Shown: one piece after another, positions 55,115-62,997 of the stretch
Position numbering within the stretch: the stretch's first letter is position 1
Layout of the letters: each line of letters begins with the position of its first letter
DNA from: Oscillospiraceae bacterium
GTDB taxonomy: Bacteria; Bacillota; Clostridia; Oscillospirales; Ruminococcaceae
Length of the DNA stretch: 64,000 nucleotides
Direction: 5' to 3'
Assembly: GCA_031280965.1 (NCBI GenBank)
Contig: JAITFZ010000014.1
Location: forward strand, 62,001 to 126,000
Position numbers and translations under genes: made by a program
Notes under the pieces: generated by a model
Seen by the model: the letters and a program-made list of their open reading frames with translations, nothing else
Told to the model about the DNA's origin: nothing
Databases searched by the model: none

Positions 55115-55744
55115 ATGGCAGACGATGTAAAAATCACCGCAACAGTAATACCTGCGGCAACGACAGCAGCTAAATCCGCACCCGTTGAAAAGACTCCCCA
55201 AAAAGCAGCAGTTAAGGTTGCTCCTAAAGCGAAGGCGGCACCGAAAGCAAAGGCGGCAGCTCCGAAAGCTAAAGCTGCACCAAAAGCAAAGGCGGCGGCT
55301 CCGAAAAGCGCGGCGGCTAAGGTTGCAACGAAACCTGCGGCTAAGAAACCGGCAGTTAAAAAAGCGCCTGTTAAGGCAGAACCCGTTAAAGGCAAACCCG
55401 GCAGAAAAAAAGCCGCTCCTTCTCTTGACGTCGTAACTGCGGCGCTTTGGAAGAAAATCGCGAAATCAAGCGTTAAGAGCGTTGAGGCTCCTGTTGCAAT
55501 TCAGGTAATCATTAACGATTTAGGTACCTTCTTCGTGGCAATCAAGGACGACGGCGACGGCAAAAAGGCGCACATCATTCAGGCGGTTTACGATGACCGC
55601 GACGGCACGCTTGAAACCTCCTATGATGAAATCATGAAAATCGCAAAGGGCAAGTATGATTTCTTAGATGCAATCAAAAAAGGCATCGTGCGTTACCAGG
55701 GCGACCTCAGAAAAGCTTTTGTACTCGCAAACTTATTTAAATAA
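55115..55744 (+). CDS. Histone H1-like Lys/Ala tail fused to SCP2-like domain (209 aa)
   Basis: Residues about 20-100 are an H1-like, strongly basic Ala/Lys/Pro region with repeats (KAKAAPKAKAAAPKAKAAPK). Residues about 106-209 form a folded domain: VAIQVIINDLGTFFVAIKDD, YDDRDGTLETSYDEIMKIAKGKYDFLDAIKKG, then RYQGDLRKAFVLANLF. This resembles SCP2-type lipid/sterol-binding domains with the typical 'GkydfldAi..G.i.y.GDl.kA' ending. The tail is expected to bind DNA, RNA or polyphosphate. The single ORF has a RBS (GAAAGGAAA). The domain assignment is by pattern only. Confidence 0.65.
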   Translation: MADDVKITATVIPAATTAAKSAPVEKTPQKAAVKVAPKAKAAPKAKAAAPKAKAAPKAKAAAPKSAAAKVATKPAAKKPAVKKAPVKAEPVKGKPGRKKAAPSLDVVTAALWKKIAKSSVKSVEAPVAIQVIINDLGTFFVAIKDDGDGKKAHIIQAVYDDRDGTLETSYDEIMKIAKGKYDFLDAIKKGIVRYQGDLRKAFVLANLFK

Positions 55745-55813
55745 TACAAACGCAGATTTTATTTAACGGTGCGCTGAGAACAGCGCACCCTACATTTTTA
55801 AAGGAGCGGATTT

Positions 55814-56131
55814 ATGGCGGATAATTTCGGGGTGCGCGTATTTGAGCTTGTGCGGGAAATCCCGTGCGGCTTTGTTTCGACCTACGGCGATATCGCCTTA
55901 GCGGCGGGCAGACCCCGCGCTGCGCGGATTGTCGGCTATACTCTGCACCGTAACGATGACCCGGAAACAACTCCGTGCCATCGCGTGGTGTTTAAGGACG
56001 GTTCATTAGCCGCCGGCTACGTCTTCGGCGGCAGGGATGTTCAGCGCGAAATCTTAGCGAAGGAAGGCGTTGTTTTTACTGAGGACGGGCGGGTTGACAT
56101 GAAAGTTTGCAGGTTCTTGCGTAATTCGTAA
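55814..56131 (+). CDS. MGMT-family (alkyltransferase-like) DNA-binding protein
   Basis: A 105-residue protein made only of the C-terminal MGMT domain: FVSTYGDIALAAGRPRAARIVGYTLHRN and the active-site motif TPCHRVVFKDGSL with the Cys retained. True alkyltransferase-like proteins replace this Cys, so this one could still accept an alkyl group or flag alkylguanine for excision repair. It lies between the histone-like gene and rpmH. Confidence 0.85.
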   Translation: MADNFGVRVFELVREIPCGFVSTYGDIALAAGRPRAARIVGYTLHRNDDPETTPCHRVVFKDGSLAAGYVFGGRDVQREILAKEGVVFTEDGRVDMKVCRFLRNS

Positions 56132-56139
56132 AATTATGC

Positions 56140-56168
56140 TTGACATTCCCGAAAACTTAATGTATAAT
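56140..56168 (+). promoter_or_regulatory. Consensus sigma-A promoter of the rpmH-rnpA-yidD-yidC-jag cluster
   Basis: TTGACA, 17 bp, TATAAT. A stem in the leader (GGGAACCGCGG...) and an RBS GGAGGGGA precede rpmH. Confidence 0.9.
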
Positions 56169-56253
56169 GATAGGGCTATACTATAAATTGGAGAAGCCCG
56201 TTGCAAAGCAACGGTATTGGGAACCGCGGTTCGCGGTTTGGAGGGGAAATTAA

Positions 56254-56388
56254 ATGAAAAGGACATACCAGCCTAAAAAGCGTCAAAGGCTAAGAGAACA
56301 CGGCTTCAGGAAAAGAATGGCTACCCGTGCGGGCAGAAAAATACTGGCGAGAAGACGCGCAAGGGGCAGAGATACTCTCTCGTACTAA
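56254..56388 (+). CDS. rpmH: 50S ribosomal protein L34
   Basis: The 44-residue gene is too short for the ORF track. It encodes [20 protein letters not shown], then [24 protein letters not shown], the full L34 sequence. The next gene starts directly after its stop codon (TAAATG). Confidence 0.98.
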   Translation: MKRTYQPKKRQRLREHGFRKRMATRAGRKILARRRARGRDTLSY

Positions 56389-56814
56389 ATGAACGATAAC
56401 TTTCTGCCGAAAAGCGGCAGTATCGGGCGCGGGGAGTTGCCTTCGCAAAAGCTCCCGGCTCAGCGAAAAAACTACGTAAGCGTCAGTGAGAACAGGGAAT
56501 TTCAATATCTGTTCAAAAAAGGGGAAAACTTAGTCACCTACGCCTTTGTCTGTTATTATAAGCCGAACCGGCGGCGAACCAACCGTCTCGGCGTTACAGC
56601 GTCGAAAAAAATCGGCAACGCGGTAAAACGTAACCGCGCAAGGCGGATTATAAAAGAAGCGTTCCGCCTTGCTAACCCTCTTTTCATAGAAAAAACGGAC
56701 AAGCGTCACGATTTTGTGTTCGTGGCGAGAGGCAAGACACCCGAACTTGGCTCAAAACAGATTTACGGACTTTTGATAAAACAACTATTGCCGCGGTTGC
56801 CGGGCCGGCAATGA
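56389..56814 (+). CDS. rnpA: Ribonuclease P protein component
   Basis: A 141-residue protein with the RNR signature (IGNAVKRNRARRIIKEAFR) and the substrate-binding strand region TNRLGVTASKKIG. It helps the RNase P RNA remove tRNA 5' leaders. The ATG directly abuts the rpmH stop, which leaves about 25 extra N-terminal residues before the usual start of the family (LSVSENREFQYLFKKG); internal starts are absent, so the extension is likely real. Confidence 0.95.
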   Translation: MNDNFLPKSGSIGRGELPSQKLPAQRKNYVSVSENREFQYLFKKGENLVTYAFVCYYKPNRRRTNRLGVTASKKIGNAVKRNRARRIIKEAFRLANPLFIEKTDKRHDFVFVARGKTPELGSKQIYGLLIKQLLPRLPGRQ

Positions 56815-56856
56815 CTTTTACCGTCACAGCGGGACGGTCAGCCGCTTTTTAAGTAT

Positions 56857-57111
56857 ATGAAATATGTATTCATCGCTTTTATCAAGCTGTACAGAATAAC
56901 TCTGTCAAAAATAATACCGCCTTCCTGCCGCTTTACGCCAAGCTGCTCTGTCTACGCTATTACAGCGTTGGAGCGCTTCGGTGCTGTCAAAGGCGGCTAT
57001 TTGTCGTTAAAACGCATCATCAGGTGCAACCCGTTTTCGCTTGGCGGAGAGGATACCGTGCCGTTGATTTTTTCATGGCGCAAAATAATAAAAGAAGGTG
57101 AAACATCATAG
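56857..57111 (+). CDS. yidD: Membrane protein insertion efficiency factor YidD
   Basis: An 84-residue protein with the family core LYRITLSKIIPPSCRFTPSCSVYAITALERFGAVKGGYLSLKRIIRCNPFSLGGEDTVP. The conserved Cys residues are present. Its stop codon TAG overlaps the apparent AUA start of yidC (ATAG). Confidence 0.96.
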   Translation: MKYVFIAFIKLYRITLSKIIPPSCRFTPSCSVYAITALERFGAVKGGYLSLKRIIRCNPFSLGGEDTVPLIFSWRKIIKEGETS

Positions 57112-58469
57112 AATTCCTATATTCGTTACTCGGCACACCGCTCGGCTATATTATGTGGCTTTTATACCTATTAGTCAACGACTTCGGCTGGGCTGTTGTT
57201 TTATTTACGCTGATTGTAAAAGCGATTAGTTTCCCGCTGACGTTGAAACAGCAGAAAAACATGGCGTTTTCTCAGCTTTTTACCCCGCGGGTTCAGGAAA
57301 TTCAAAAGAAATACCGCGGCAACCAGCAGAAAATGCAGGAGGAAATGGCGAAGCTTCAAAAAGAAGGCTATAACCCTGTCGGCGGTTGCGGCCCGATGAT
57401 TCTTACAATGATTATCCTCTTCGGCGTTATTGACGTGGTTTATAAGCCAATGACGCACATGGAACGCTTTGACAGCGAAACAATTACGACCATACAGGAA
57501 TTAGGCAGGCAGGTCGAATATACGACCATAATACTTGATAACGATGAAGATTTGGCGGTTTTTCTTGAATACAGGGGAATCGCGAAACCTGCCGGACCCC
57601 GAAACGCCGAAGTTTCGGAAATTTCAAACAGTCAGCGCAAAGAAATAGGCGAATATATCTTTAATGACCTTGTGGCTTTTACGGGCTCCGCGAGCGAAAT
57701 CGGGATTTCAGATTCCGCCAGAAGTGCGATTAGGAGCGTTGAAAACCGCTACAGGAACCTTCAGAGAGAGCTTCATTCGGTTACACAATACGCACGTGCG
57801 CCGGAAGCTTTTGAAGCTTTGGCTTCCGAGGATATAAGCAAGCTTGAACGCATGAAGGACAACATAATCTTCTTAGGTTTCTTTAACCTCGGCGCGATAC
57901 CGCACTTCACTCAGCCCAATGCCCTGTGGCTGATTGGTATGCTCTGCTTTTTCTTCTCGGTTATGCAGATGGCGGTTCAGCGTTATATACAAAAGAAAAC
58001 CGTACCGAATGCGGCAAATTCAGGCATGATGAAAGCGATGCTGTTAATGGGACCGATGTTCTCGCTGATTATCGTCTTTTCCGTGCCTGCGGGCGCGGGG
58101 TTGTACTGGATGGTTTCATACATGTTCATGATTGCACAGAGTATATTTATATATAAAATTTATCCGCCCGAGAAAATGCGGGAAGAAGCGGCGGCGCGCG
58201 CCAAGGAAAAAGGCGGCTCAATTGACGTGGTAGCTAAAGTAGTAGATGTTGACGAGGATGGCAAGGAAGTAATTGTAGAAGAAAAAGTTTCCGACATGAG
58301 TGCGAAAGAGCAGAAGGAATACTACCGCAAGAAACTTGAGGCGGCGCGTAAAGCCGACCTTGAAAGATACGGCGATGTGCCGGACATTGACTTGTCGCAA
58401 TACGACAAACCCGCCGGCGAACCGCCGGAATCCAATGATGACCAAAATAATATCAGGGGAGAAAATTAA
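57108..58469 (+). CDS. yidC: Membrane protein insertase YidC/SpoIIIJ, apparent AUA start
   Basis: The track begins at ATG 57153, but the frame is open upstream to a TGA at 57099, and the codons from ATA 57108 encode (I/M)EFLYSLLGTPLGYI, which matches the family's first helix start. The ATA lies about 7 nt after the GAAGGTG RBS and overlaps the yidD stop. YidC inserts proteins into the membrane and works with SRP/Sec. The core helices carry VVLFTLIVKAISFPLTLKQQKN (with the conserved positively charged cavity region), PVGGCGPMILTMIILFGVIDVVYKP and a long extra loop of about 170 residues before the last helices. The C-terminus is charged. Confidence 0.9.
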   Translation: MEFLYSLLGTPLGYIMWLLYLLVNDFGWAVVLFTLIVKAISFPLTLKQQKNMAFSQLFTPRVQEIQKKYRGNQQKMQEEMAKLQKEGYNPVGGCGPMILTMIILFGVIDVVYKPMTHMERFDSETITTIQELGRQVEYTTIILDNDEDLAVFLEYRGIAKPAGPRNAEVSEISNSQRKEIGEYIFNDLVAFTGSASEIGISDSARSAIRSVENRYRNLQRELHSVTQYARAPEAFEALASEDISKLERMKDNIIFLGFFNLGAIPHFTQPNALWLIGMLCFFFSVMQMAVQRYIQKKTVPNAANSGMMKAMLLMGPMFSLIIVFSVPAGAGLYWMVSYMFMIAQSIFIYKIYPPEKMREEAAARAKEKGGSIDVVAKVVDVDEDGKEVIVEEKVSDMSAKEQKEYYRKKLEAARKADLERYGDVPDIDLSQYDKPAGEPPESNDDQNNIRGEN

Positions 58470-58470
58470 T

Positions 58471-59409
58471 ATGGAAAAAAAGTTCAGCGGAAAATCACTT
58501 GAAGAAGCAAGGGCGCAGGCATATGAATTCTATGCCGGATACAGCGTAGACGAGCATGACGTATCGGTCAGCATTATTGAACAGCCTGTAAAAAAACTTT
58601 TCGGCACAAAAGGCGAATATCTTATTTCTGCGTCGGCAGACGTGCCTGAAGTTACGGCATCCGCGCCGCAAAGCGGCAATACGGCGGTCGGCGTCGGCTC
58701 GGTTCAAAGCGGCGATTATTCCAAAATCATCGCTTATATCGAGAAGATTTTGAGCGGACTCGGTGCGGACGATTTCCACATCAACGTGATTGAAAAAGAA
58801 GATGCCGCCATTCTCGACATAGTCGGCGATAAGCTCGGGATTGTAATTGGGCGCAGGGGCGAAACCTTAGACAGCCTGCAATATTTAGCCGTACTCTCAA
58901 ACAACCGTAAGAGCAGCGATAACGCGAATCACAAGCGCATTTCCGTTGACTGCAACGGCTACCGTGAAAAGCGCCGCGAAACCCTTGAAACCCTTGCGAC
59001 CCGTACTGCCAATAAAGTTTTAAAGCAGGGCAGACGTGTCACCCTTGAACCTATGAACCCGTATGAACGCCGCATTATCCACAGCAAGGTAGCGGAAGTA
59101 GGCGGTGTATTCAGCAGTTCTATAGGCGAGGAACCTTTCCGCAAGGTCGTCATCTCCGCAAATGTTCCGAAACCGAGAGGCGACCGCGATAATCGTCGCG
59201 ACAACCGCGACAGCCGCGATGACAGAGGGCGCAGGGATAACAGAGACAGACCGATTTCTTCCGGACGTTCTTATAAGCAGTCAAGCGGTTTCTCAACATC
59301 GTTCGAGCGCGAATATAAAAGAATGGCAAACCCAAGCGACGGCGTAGAAATTTCGCAGGATACCGTGGACTTTGAAAAAAATGCTTCAGTCGGAAAAATC
59401 GAACTGTAA
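58471..59409 (+). CDS. jag: Jag/KhpB RNA-binding protein
   Basis: The start is set at ATG 58471 (MEKKFSGKSLEEARAQAYEF), directly after yidC; the track's start lies inside yidC. The domains are Jag-N (residues 1-50; VKKLFGTKGEYLISA), KH (about 108-170; LDIVGDKLGIVIGRRGETLDSLQYLA) and R3H (about 172-240; CNGYREKRRETLETLA then EPMNPYERRIIHSKVAEV). An Arg/Asp/Asn-rich tail (RDNRRDNRDSRDDRG) follows. It binds RNA and affects cell elongation and division in Firmicutes. Confidence 0.95.
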   Translation: MEKKFSGKSLEEARAQAYEFYAGYSVDEHDVSVSIIEQPVKKLFGTKGEYLISASADVPEVTASAPQSGNTAVGVGSVQSGDYSKIIAYIEKILSGLGADDFHINVIEKEDAAILDIVGDKLGIVIGRRGETLDSLQYLAVLSNNRKSSDNANHKRISVDCNGYREKRRETLETLATRTANKVLKQGRRVTLEPMNPYERRIIHSKVAEVGGVFSSSIGEEPFRKVVISANVPKPRGDRDNRRDNRDSRDDRGRRDNRDRPISSGRSYKQSSGFSTSFEREYKRMANPSDGVEISQDTVDFEKNASVGKIEL

Positions 59410-59428
59410 AATAAGGAGGATATTCATA

Positions 59429-60373
59429 ATGAAAAAAACTTTCAAGACAATAACCGCTATTTTAATAATTTTCGCGCTTGCATTTACGGCGGGCGCGACG
59501 CTCCCCGATGTGGACGTAGGCAGAGAAATAACGGTTGTGCCGGCTTACTTTTCTATAGGAGACGACATAGTAAAAAAAGCCGGTATTACATTAACGCGGC
59601 CTCGGTTTAATTTAATCAAAGCTGATTTAGAAAATGAGTGGTGGATAGATGTCTCCGAGCTTACCTTTGAAAATATAACCGATTATACAATTGCCCGGGC
59701 AGCTTATTATAATACCGAAACCGTGAGGAGCCTTGAAGCCGATATTATCGAGCTTCTCGGCGACCCGTTTTTCGGGTTTATGCTTGCGGATTTCGCGCCA
59801 GACTTTTTCGACTGGCTGCGACACCGCAGAATAGCGGCGGGTACAGGAATTCCAAAGCTAAACGGATTTGACATTGCTTTGGAAGTGAGAGTCCCGTTTA
59901 CGCATAACGTGGGTTATATTGAAAATTTACACGGCGGCAGTTTTGATGTACTGCTTGAAATTCCTGAAGAAATGCGCGGCGAATATGATTATTTTATTTT
60001 CGGTATAAAACCGGGAGACGATTATGATAGCTTCGGTCTTTTTTTCCTAACAGTAAATAACGGGAATGCTTTAGATGTTATTGACGAATTGTATATTGCC
60101 GCAACTTTGAAAAATCCGGGAGGATTTTGGCTGGCGGCTTTCCCGAAAGCATCTTCGGAACCGTACATAATCGGCGATGTTAATAACGATGGTTTTGTTG
60201 ACAGTTCGGACGCGCTTGAAATCCTTAAATACGAAATAGGCTTGCCGAACGTCATCGAAGGCAACCCCCGCGCAATGGCGGCGGCTGACGTAAACGGAGA
60301 CGGAAGCATAGATTCCTCGGACGCACTTGAAATATTGAAGTATGAAATTGGTCTTCCGAGCGTTTTCGGATAA
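59429..60373 (+). CDS. Secreted dockerin protein with unknown N-terminal module (314 aa)
   Basis: The start is set at ATG 59429 (MKKTFKTITAILIIFALAFT) after AAGGAGGA. A signal peptide ends near TAGAT. Residues about 25-240 form a domain of unknown type (no catalytic motif recognised; segments such as GFDIALEVRVPFTHNVGYIENLHGG). Residues about 246-311 form a type I dockerin with two Ca2+-binding repeats: GDVNNDGFVDSSDALEILKYEIGL and DVNGDGSIDSSDALEILKYEIGL. It should dock to cohesins of a cellulosome scaffold or surface anchor. It lies 19 nt after jag, where mnmE is usual. Confidence 0.82.
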   Translation: MKKTFKTITAILIIFALAFTAGATLPDVDVGREITVVPAYFSIGDDIVKKAGITLTRPRFNLIKADLENEWWIDVSELTFENITDYTIARAAYYNTETVRSLEADIIELLGDPFFGFMLADFAPDFFDWLRHRRIAAGTGIPKLNGFDIALEVRVPFTHNVGYIENLHGGSFDVLLEIPEEMRGEYDYFIFGIKPGDDYDSFGLFFLTVNNGNALDVIDELYIAATLKNPGGFWLAAFPKASSEPYIIGDVNNDGFVDSSDALEILKYEIGLPNVIEGNPRAMAAADVNGDGSIDSSDALEILKYEIGLPSVFG

Positions 60374-60403
60374 TATGTTAAAAAATTTATTAGGAGGAGC
60401 ATC

Positions 60404-61819
60404 ATGAAAAAACGTATACTTTCGTTCATTTTTGCACTTGTTTTTATCTTTGCGCTTGTTCCGGCGGTAACGGCTACCGTGCCTGTTATGGCAGACATAG
60501 ACTTTGAAAACAATCAGCTTAACGGATTCTTTGGCAGAGGCAGTGCAAGAGTGACGGTGACAACCGAGCAGGCGCGCTCGGGTAGCAGGTCAATGTTGGT
60601 TGCGGGGCGTACAGCCGGCTGGAACGGTCCTGAAATCCGTGTTGAGAGCTTCGTTGAGCCGAATGTGGTGTATGAAATTACCGCGTGGGTGCGGCTCAAG
60701 ACGCCGGATACGGCAAGGCTTACTTTATCTACGCAGATTGGCTCAAGTTCACCCGTATGGCGAAACATCAACAGCCAAAACGTTGTCAACAACAGCTGGA
60801 CACAGCTCATCGGAACCTATGTGTTCACAGAGGCTGATGTTGCGACCGGACATATCGCTCTCTTCATAGAAAGTGCAAATTCAACCGCCGAATTTTACGT
60901 TGATGATTTTTCGTTCAAACGCGCTGCTTCTATGATATTAACGTCCAACTCACGCGGTATATTTGAAGGTTTTGAATATGAATTTTGGTCGCAGAACGGA
61001 AACGACGGCGGCACCATGACGCTGACCGGCGGCGGAAACTTCACATGCAGTTGGGTTAACACCTTCAATATCCTGTTCCGTACAGGCAAAAGGCTCGGCA
61101 GTGTTCAGCCTTACACCGCTTATGGCGACATCATCATTGAATACGAGGCGACCTTTAACATAACAGCGGGCAACGCAAGCTACCTCACTGTTTACGGCTG
61201 GACGCAGAGTCCGCTTGTTGAGTTCTACATAGTCGAAAGCCGCGGAAGCTACAACCCCGGAAGTGCCGGCAGACTTGTCGCCTCGCGCACAATAGACGGC
61301 GGCGTTTACGATATTTACGTAGCTACCCGCACCAACATGCCTTCTATTGAGGGTACAAGAACATTTCAGCAGTACTTCAGCGTTCGCCGCGACATGAGAA
61401 CAAGCGGAACCATTTCCGTTCATGAGCATTTTAAGGCGTGGGAAGAATCAGGCTTAGATATGAGCGGAAACCTTTTTGAGGTTATGCTCTGCGTTGAAGG
61501 CTTCAGAACCAGCGGTAACGCCGAAATAACTCATTACGCGCTGACTATCGGCGACGAGGTTTTCGGTACGCCGCACAGAGTTCCTGTTGAGCGCGAACCT
61601 GTTGAACCCTACAGCAGAGGAGACGTCAACGGCGACGGAGCAATCGACAGCGCCGACGCGCTCGAAATCCTCAAATATGAAATAGGGCTCCCGAACGTTA
61701 TTGAGGGCAACGAGCAGGCAATGGCGGCGGCTGATGTAAACGGCGACGGGGTAATCGATTCCTCGGACGCGCTCGAAATTTTGAAGTATGAGATAGGTTT
61801 GCCGAGCGTATTTGATTAG
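60404..61819 (+). CDS. Cellulosomal endo-1,4-beta-xylanase: CBM22-like, GH11, dockerin
   Basis: The signal peptide (residues 1-24) is followed by a CBM22/CBM4_9-like beta-sandwich (about 31-174; NVVYEITAWVRLKTPDTARL, FYVDDFSF), a complete GH11 domain (about 178-383) and a type I dockerin (about 406-471). The GH11 nucleophile Glu273 lies in PLVEFYIVES, the acid/base Glu365 in MLCVEGFRTSGNAEI, and the thumb in RTNMPSIEGTRTFQQYFSVR. The dockerin repeats (GDVNGDGAIDSADALEILKY and DVNGDGVIDSSDALEILKY) are nearly identical to those of the preceding gene. The enzyme hydrolyses xylan backbones. Domain order is clear from sequence. Confidence 0.95.
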   Translation: MKKRILSFIFALVFIFALVPAVTATVPVMADIDFENNQLNGFFGRGSARVTVTTEQARSGSRSMLVAGRTAGWNGPEIRVESFVEPNVVYEITAWVRLKTPDTARLTLSTQIGSSSPVWRNINSQNVVNNSWTQLIGTYVFTEADVATGHIALFIESANSTAEFYVDDFSFKRAASMILTSNSRGIFEGFEYEFWSQNGNDGGTMTLTGGGNFTCSWVNTFNILFRTGKRLGSVQPYTAYGDIIIEYEATFNITAGNASYLTVYGWTQSPLVEFYIVESRGSYNPGSAGRLVASRTIDGGVYDIYVATRTNMPSIEGTRTFQQYFSVRRDMRTSGTISVHEHFKAWEESGLDMSGNLFEVMLCVEGFRTSGNAEITHYALTIGDEVFGTPHRVPVEREPVEPYSRGDVNGDGAIDSADALEILKYEIGLPNVIEGNEQAMAAADVNGDGVIDSSDALEILKYEIGLPSVFD

Positions 61820-61833
61820 TTTTGCTATGAATT

Positions 61834-61865
61834 AAACCGGTTGTTAAGTCAGCCGGTTTTTTTCT
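61834..61865. terminator. Terminator of the xylanase gene, overlapping the SWIM gene stop
   Basis: AAACCGGTTG and CAGCCGGTTTTTTT form a stem followed by T residues; the minus-strand SWIM gene stops inside it. Confidence 0.75.
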
Positions 61866-62616
61866 TCACAGCAGCCGGGACATCATCGCTGACTTCGCTT
61901 ATCCCGAACAGCCCCGATAAGTCCGCATTATCAATCACACGCCGCGACTTCTTCTCCGCATTACCGAGCATAGTCGCAATTTTATCCTCAACGGATTTCT
62001 TCAAGAGTACGCTGAAGTCAATATCGCGCAGCGTGAAAAACAACAGCGGGTCATCGTCAAGCCTTGCACCAATTCCGTACAGAACTGCCGCAACGTGTTT
62101 GCACAGAACCGCCCAATCGGGGCAGGAGCAATCAAGGTGAATTTCTTTCGGTGACGGAAATAGTCCGTCACCCTGCCGCATAAACAACTCCGCTAAGTCT
62201 TCGGGGAATTTACCCTCTGCAAGTTCGGCAACACTTCCGATTTTATGACTGCATACCTCGCTGATTTTCTTCCACTTTTTGTCGGACAACTCGGCAATTT
62301 TGATTTTAACTTTGTATGGCGTTTTCCCCGAACCACACACAATCGCCGTAATTTCACCTTTAGCAATCTGCAAATCTAATACCATGCCGTTCTTGACATA
62401 GGTACTGCCGCGCCCGATTCGGTTAGAATAATCGGCGTAACTTTCAAGATTTTTATTCCACGAAATACCCCACCATGTCTTTGCGATTTTACGCCCCTCA
62501 ATGACAACAGGTGCAACATTCGGATTCTTTTTACGCAGAGCCGCTAACGCTTTTTCTGCGTCAGCTTTCTTTTTCGCGACCGGAACATACGGCGCAAATC
62601 CATATCCCCAACCCAT
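61849..62616 (-). CDS. SWIM zinc-finger protein (255 aa)
   Basis: The zinc ligands follow the SWIM pattern CxCxnCxH in LDCSCPDWAVLCKHVAAVLY near residue 160. The N-terminal part has AKTWWGISWNKNLESYADYSNRIGRGSTYV, typical of a family of SWIM proteins in bacteria that often occur near SNF2 helicase genes. No helicase lies next to it here. A DNA- or protein-binding role is likely, but the partner is unknown. It is convergent with the xylanase gene. Confidence 0.85.
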   Translation of the reverse strand: MGWGYGFAPYVPVAKKKADAEKALAALRKKNPNVAPVVIEGRKIAKTWWGISWNKNLESYADYSNRIGRGSTYVKNGMVLDLQIAKGEITAIVCGSGKTPYKVKIKIAELSDKKWKKISEVCSHKIGSVAELAEGKFPEDLAELFMRQGDGLFPSPKEIHLDCSCPDWAVLCKHVAAVLYGIGARLDDDPLLFFTLRDIDFSVLLKKSVEDKIATMLGNAEKKSRRVIDNADLSGLFGISEVSDDVPAAVKKKTG

Positions 62617-62779
62617 ATTTTCACACCTTCCCTTTTTGAAGTGTACATAAATTGAAACAGCGTTTTCCGCACATGAGTAGATTTAGTTTCATTGTTATGA
62701 CCATTCCTTTCTGCGAAAGGCACAAAAGGCTAATGAAACAAGCCTTGCCTAACGCCTTAAAAATTGATATAATTGTAAT

Positions 62780-62997
62780 TGAGGGGACAGGCACACTACA
62801 GAGTATGTGGAGGTGAGTGCGACAAATTATCAATGAATTTGTCCGTATTGTTATGTGTACCGAATGTTCTTTCAAGCACAAATGAATGTGGGCTTTGAAC
62901 CCCGTAAACTTATCTTTGGAGAGGCTGATTACTCGTTTTCGCTTGAACATTCAGTCCCTGCCCGTTCCCCTCAAATTTATTTTAAGGGGGCTTTTTA
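62780..62997 (+). ncRNA. Candidate bridge-RNA region of the IS110-type element
   Basis: IS110 elements encode a structured bridge RNA in the non-coding end before the transposase gene. The 381-bp space 62617-62997 has no ORF. It contains a clear hairpin (GACAAATT...AATTTGTC, 62821-62842) and further pairing potential down to the RBS (AAGGGGG). Exact ends cannot be set by eye, and the left end of the element is unknown. Confidence 0.3.

Noticed and set aside
55090-55395. 101-aa Ala/Gly/Phe-rich minus-strand ORF
   Set aside because: Antisense shadow of the Lys/Ala repeat region.
55000-57100. Replication origin near rpmH
   Set aside because: No dnaA, dnaN or DnaA-box cluster was seen; the usual neighbours are missing.
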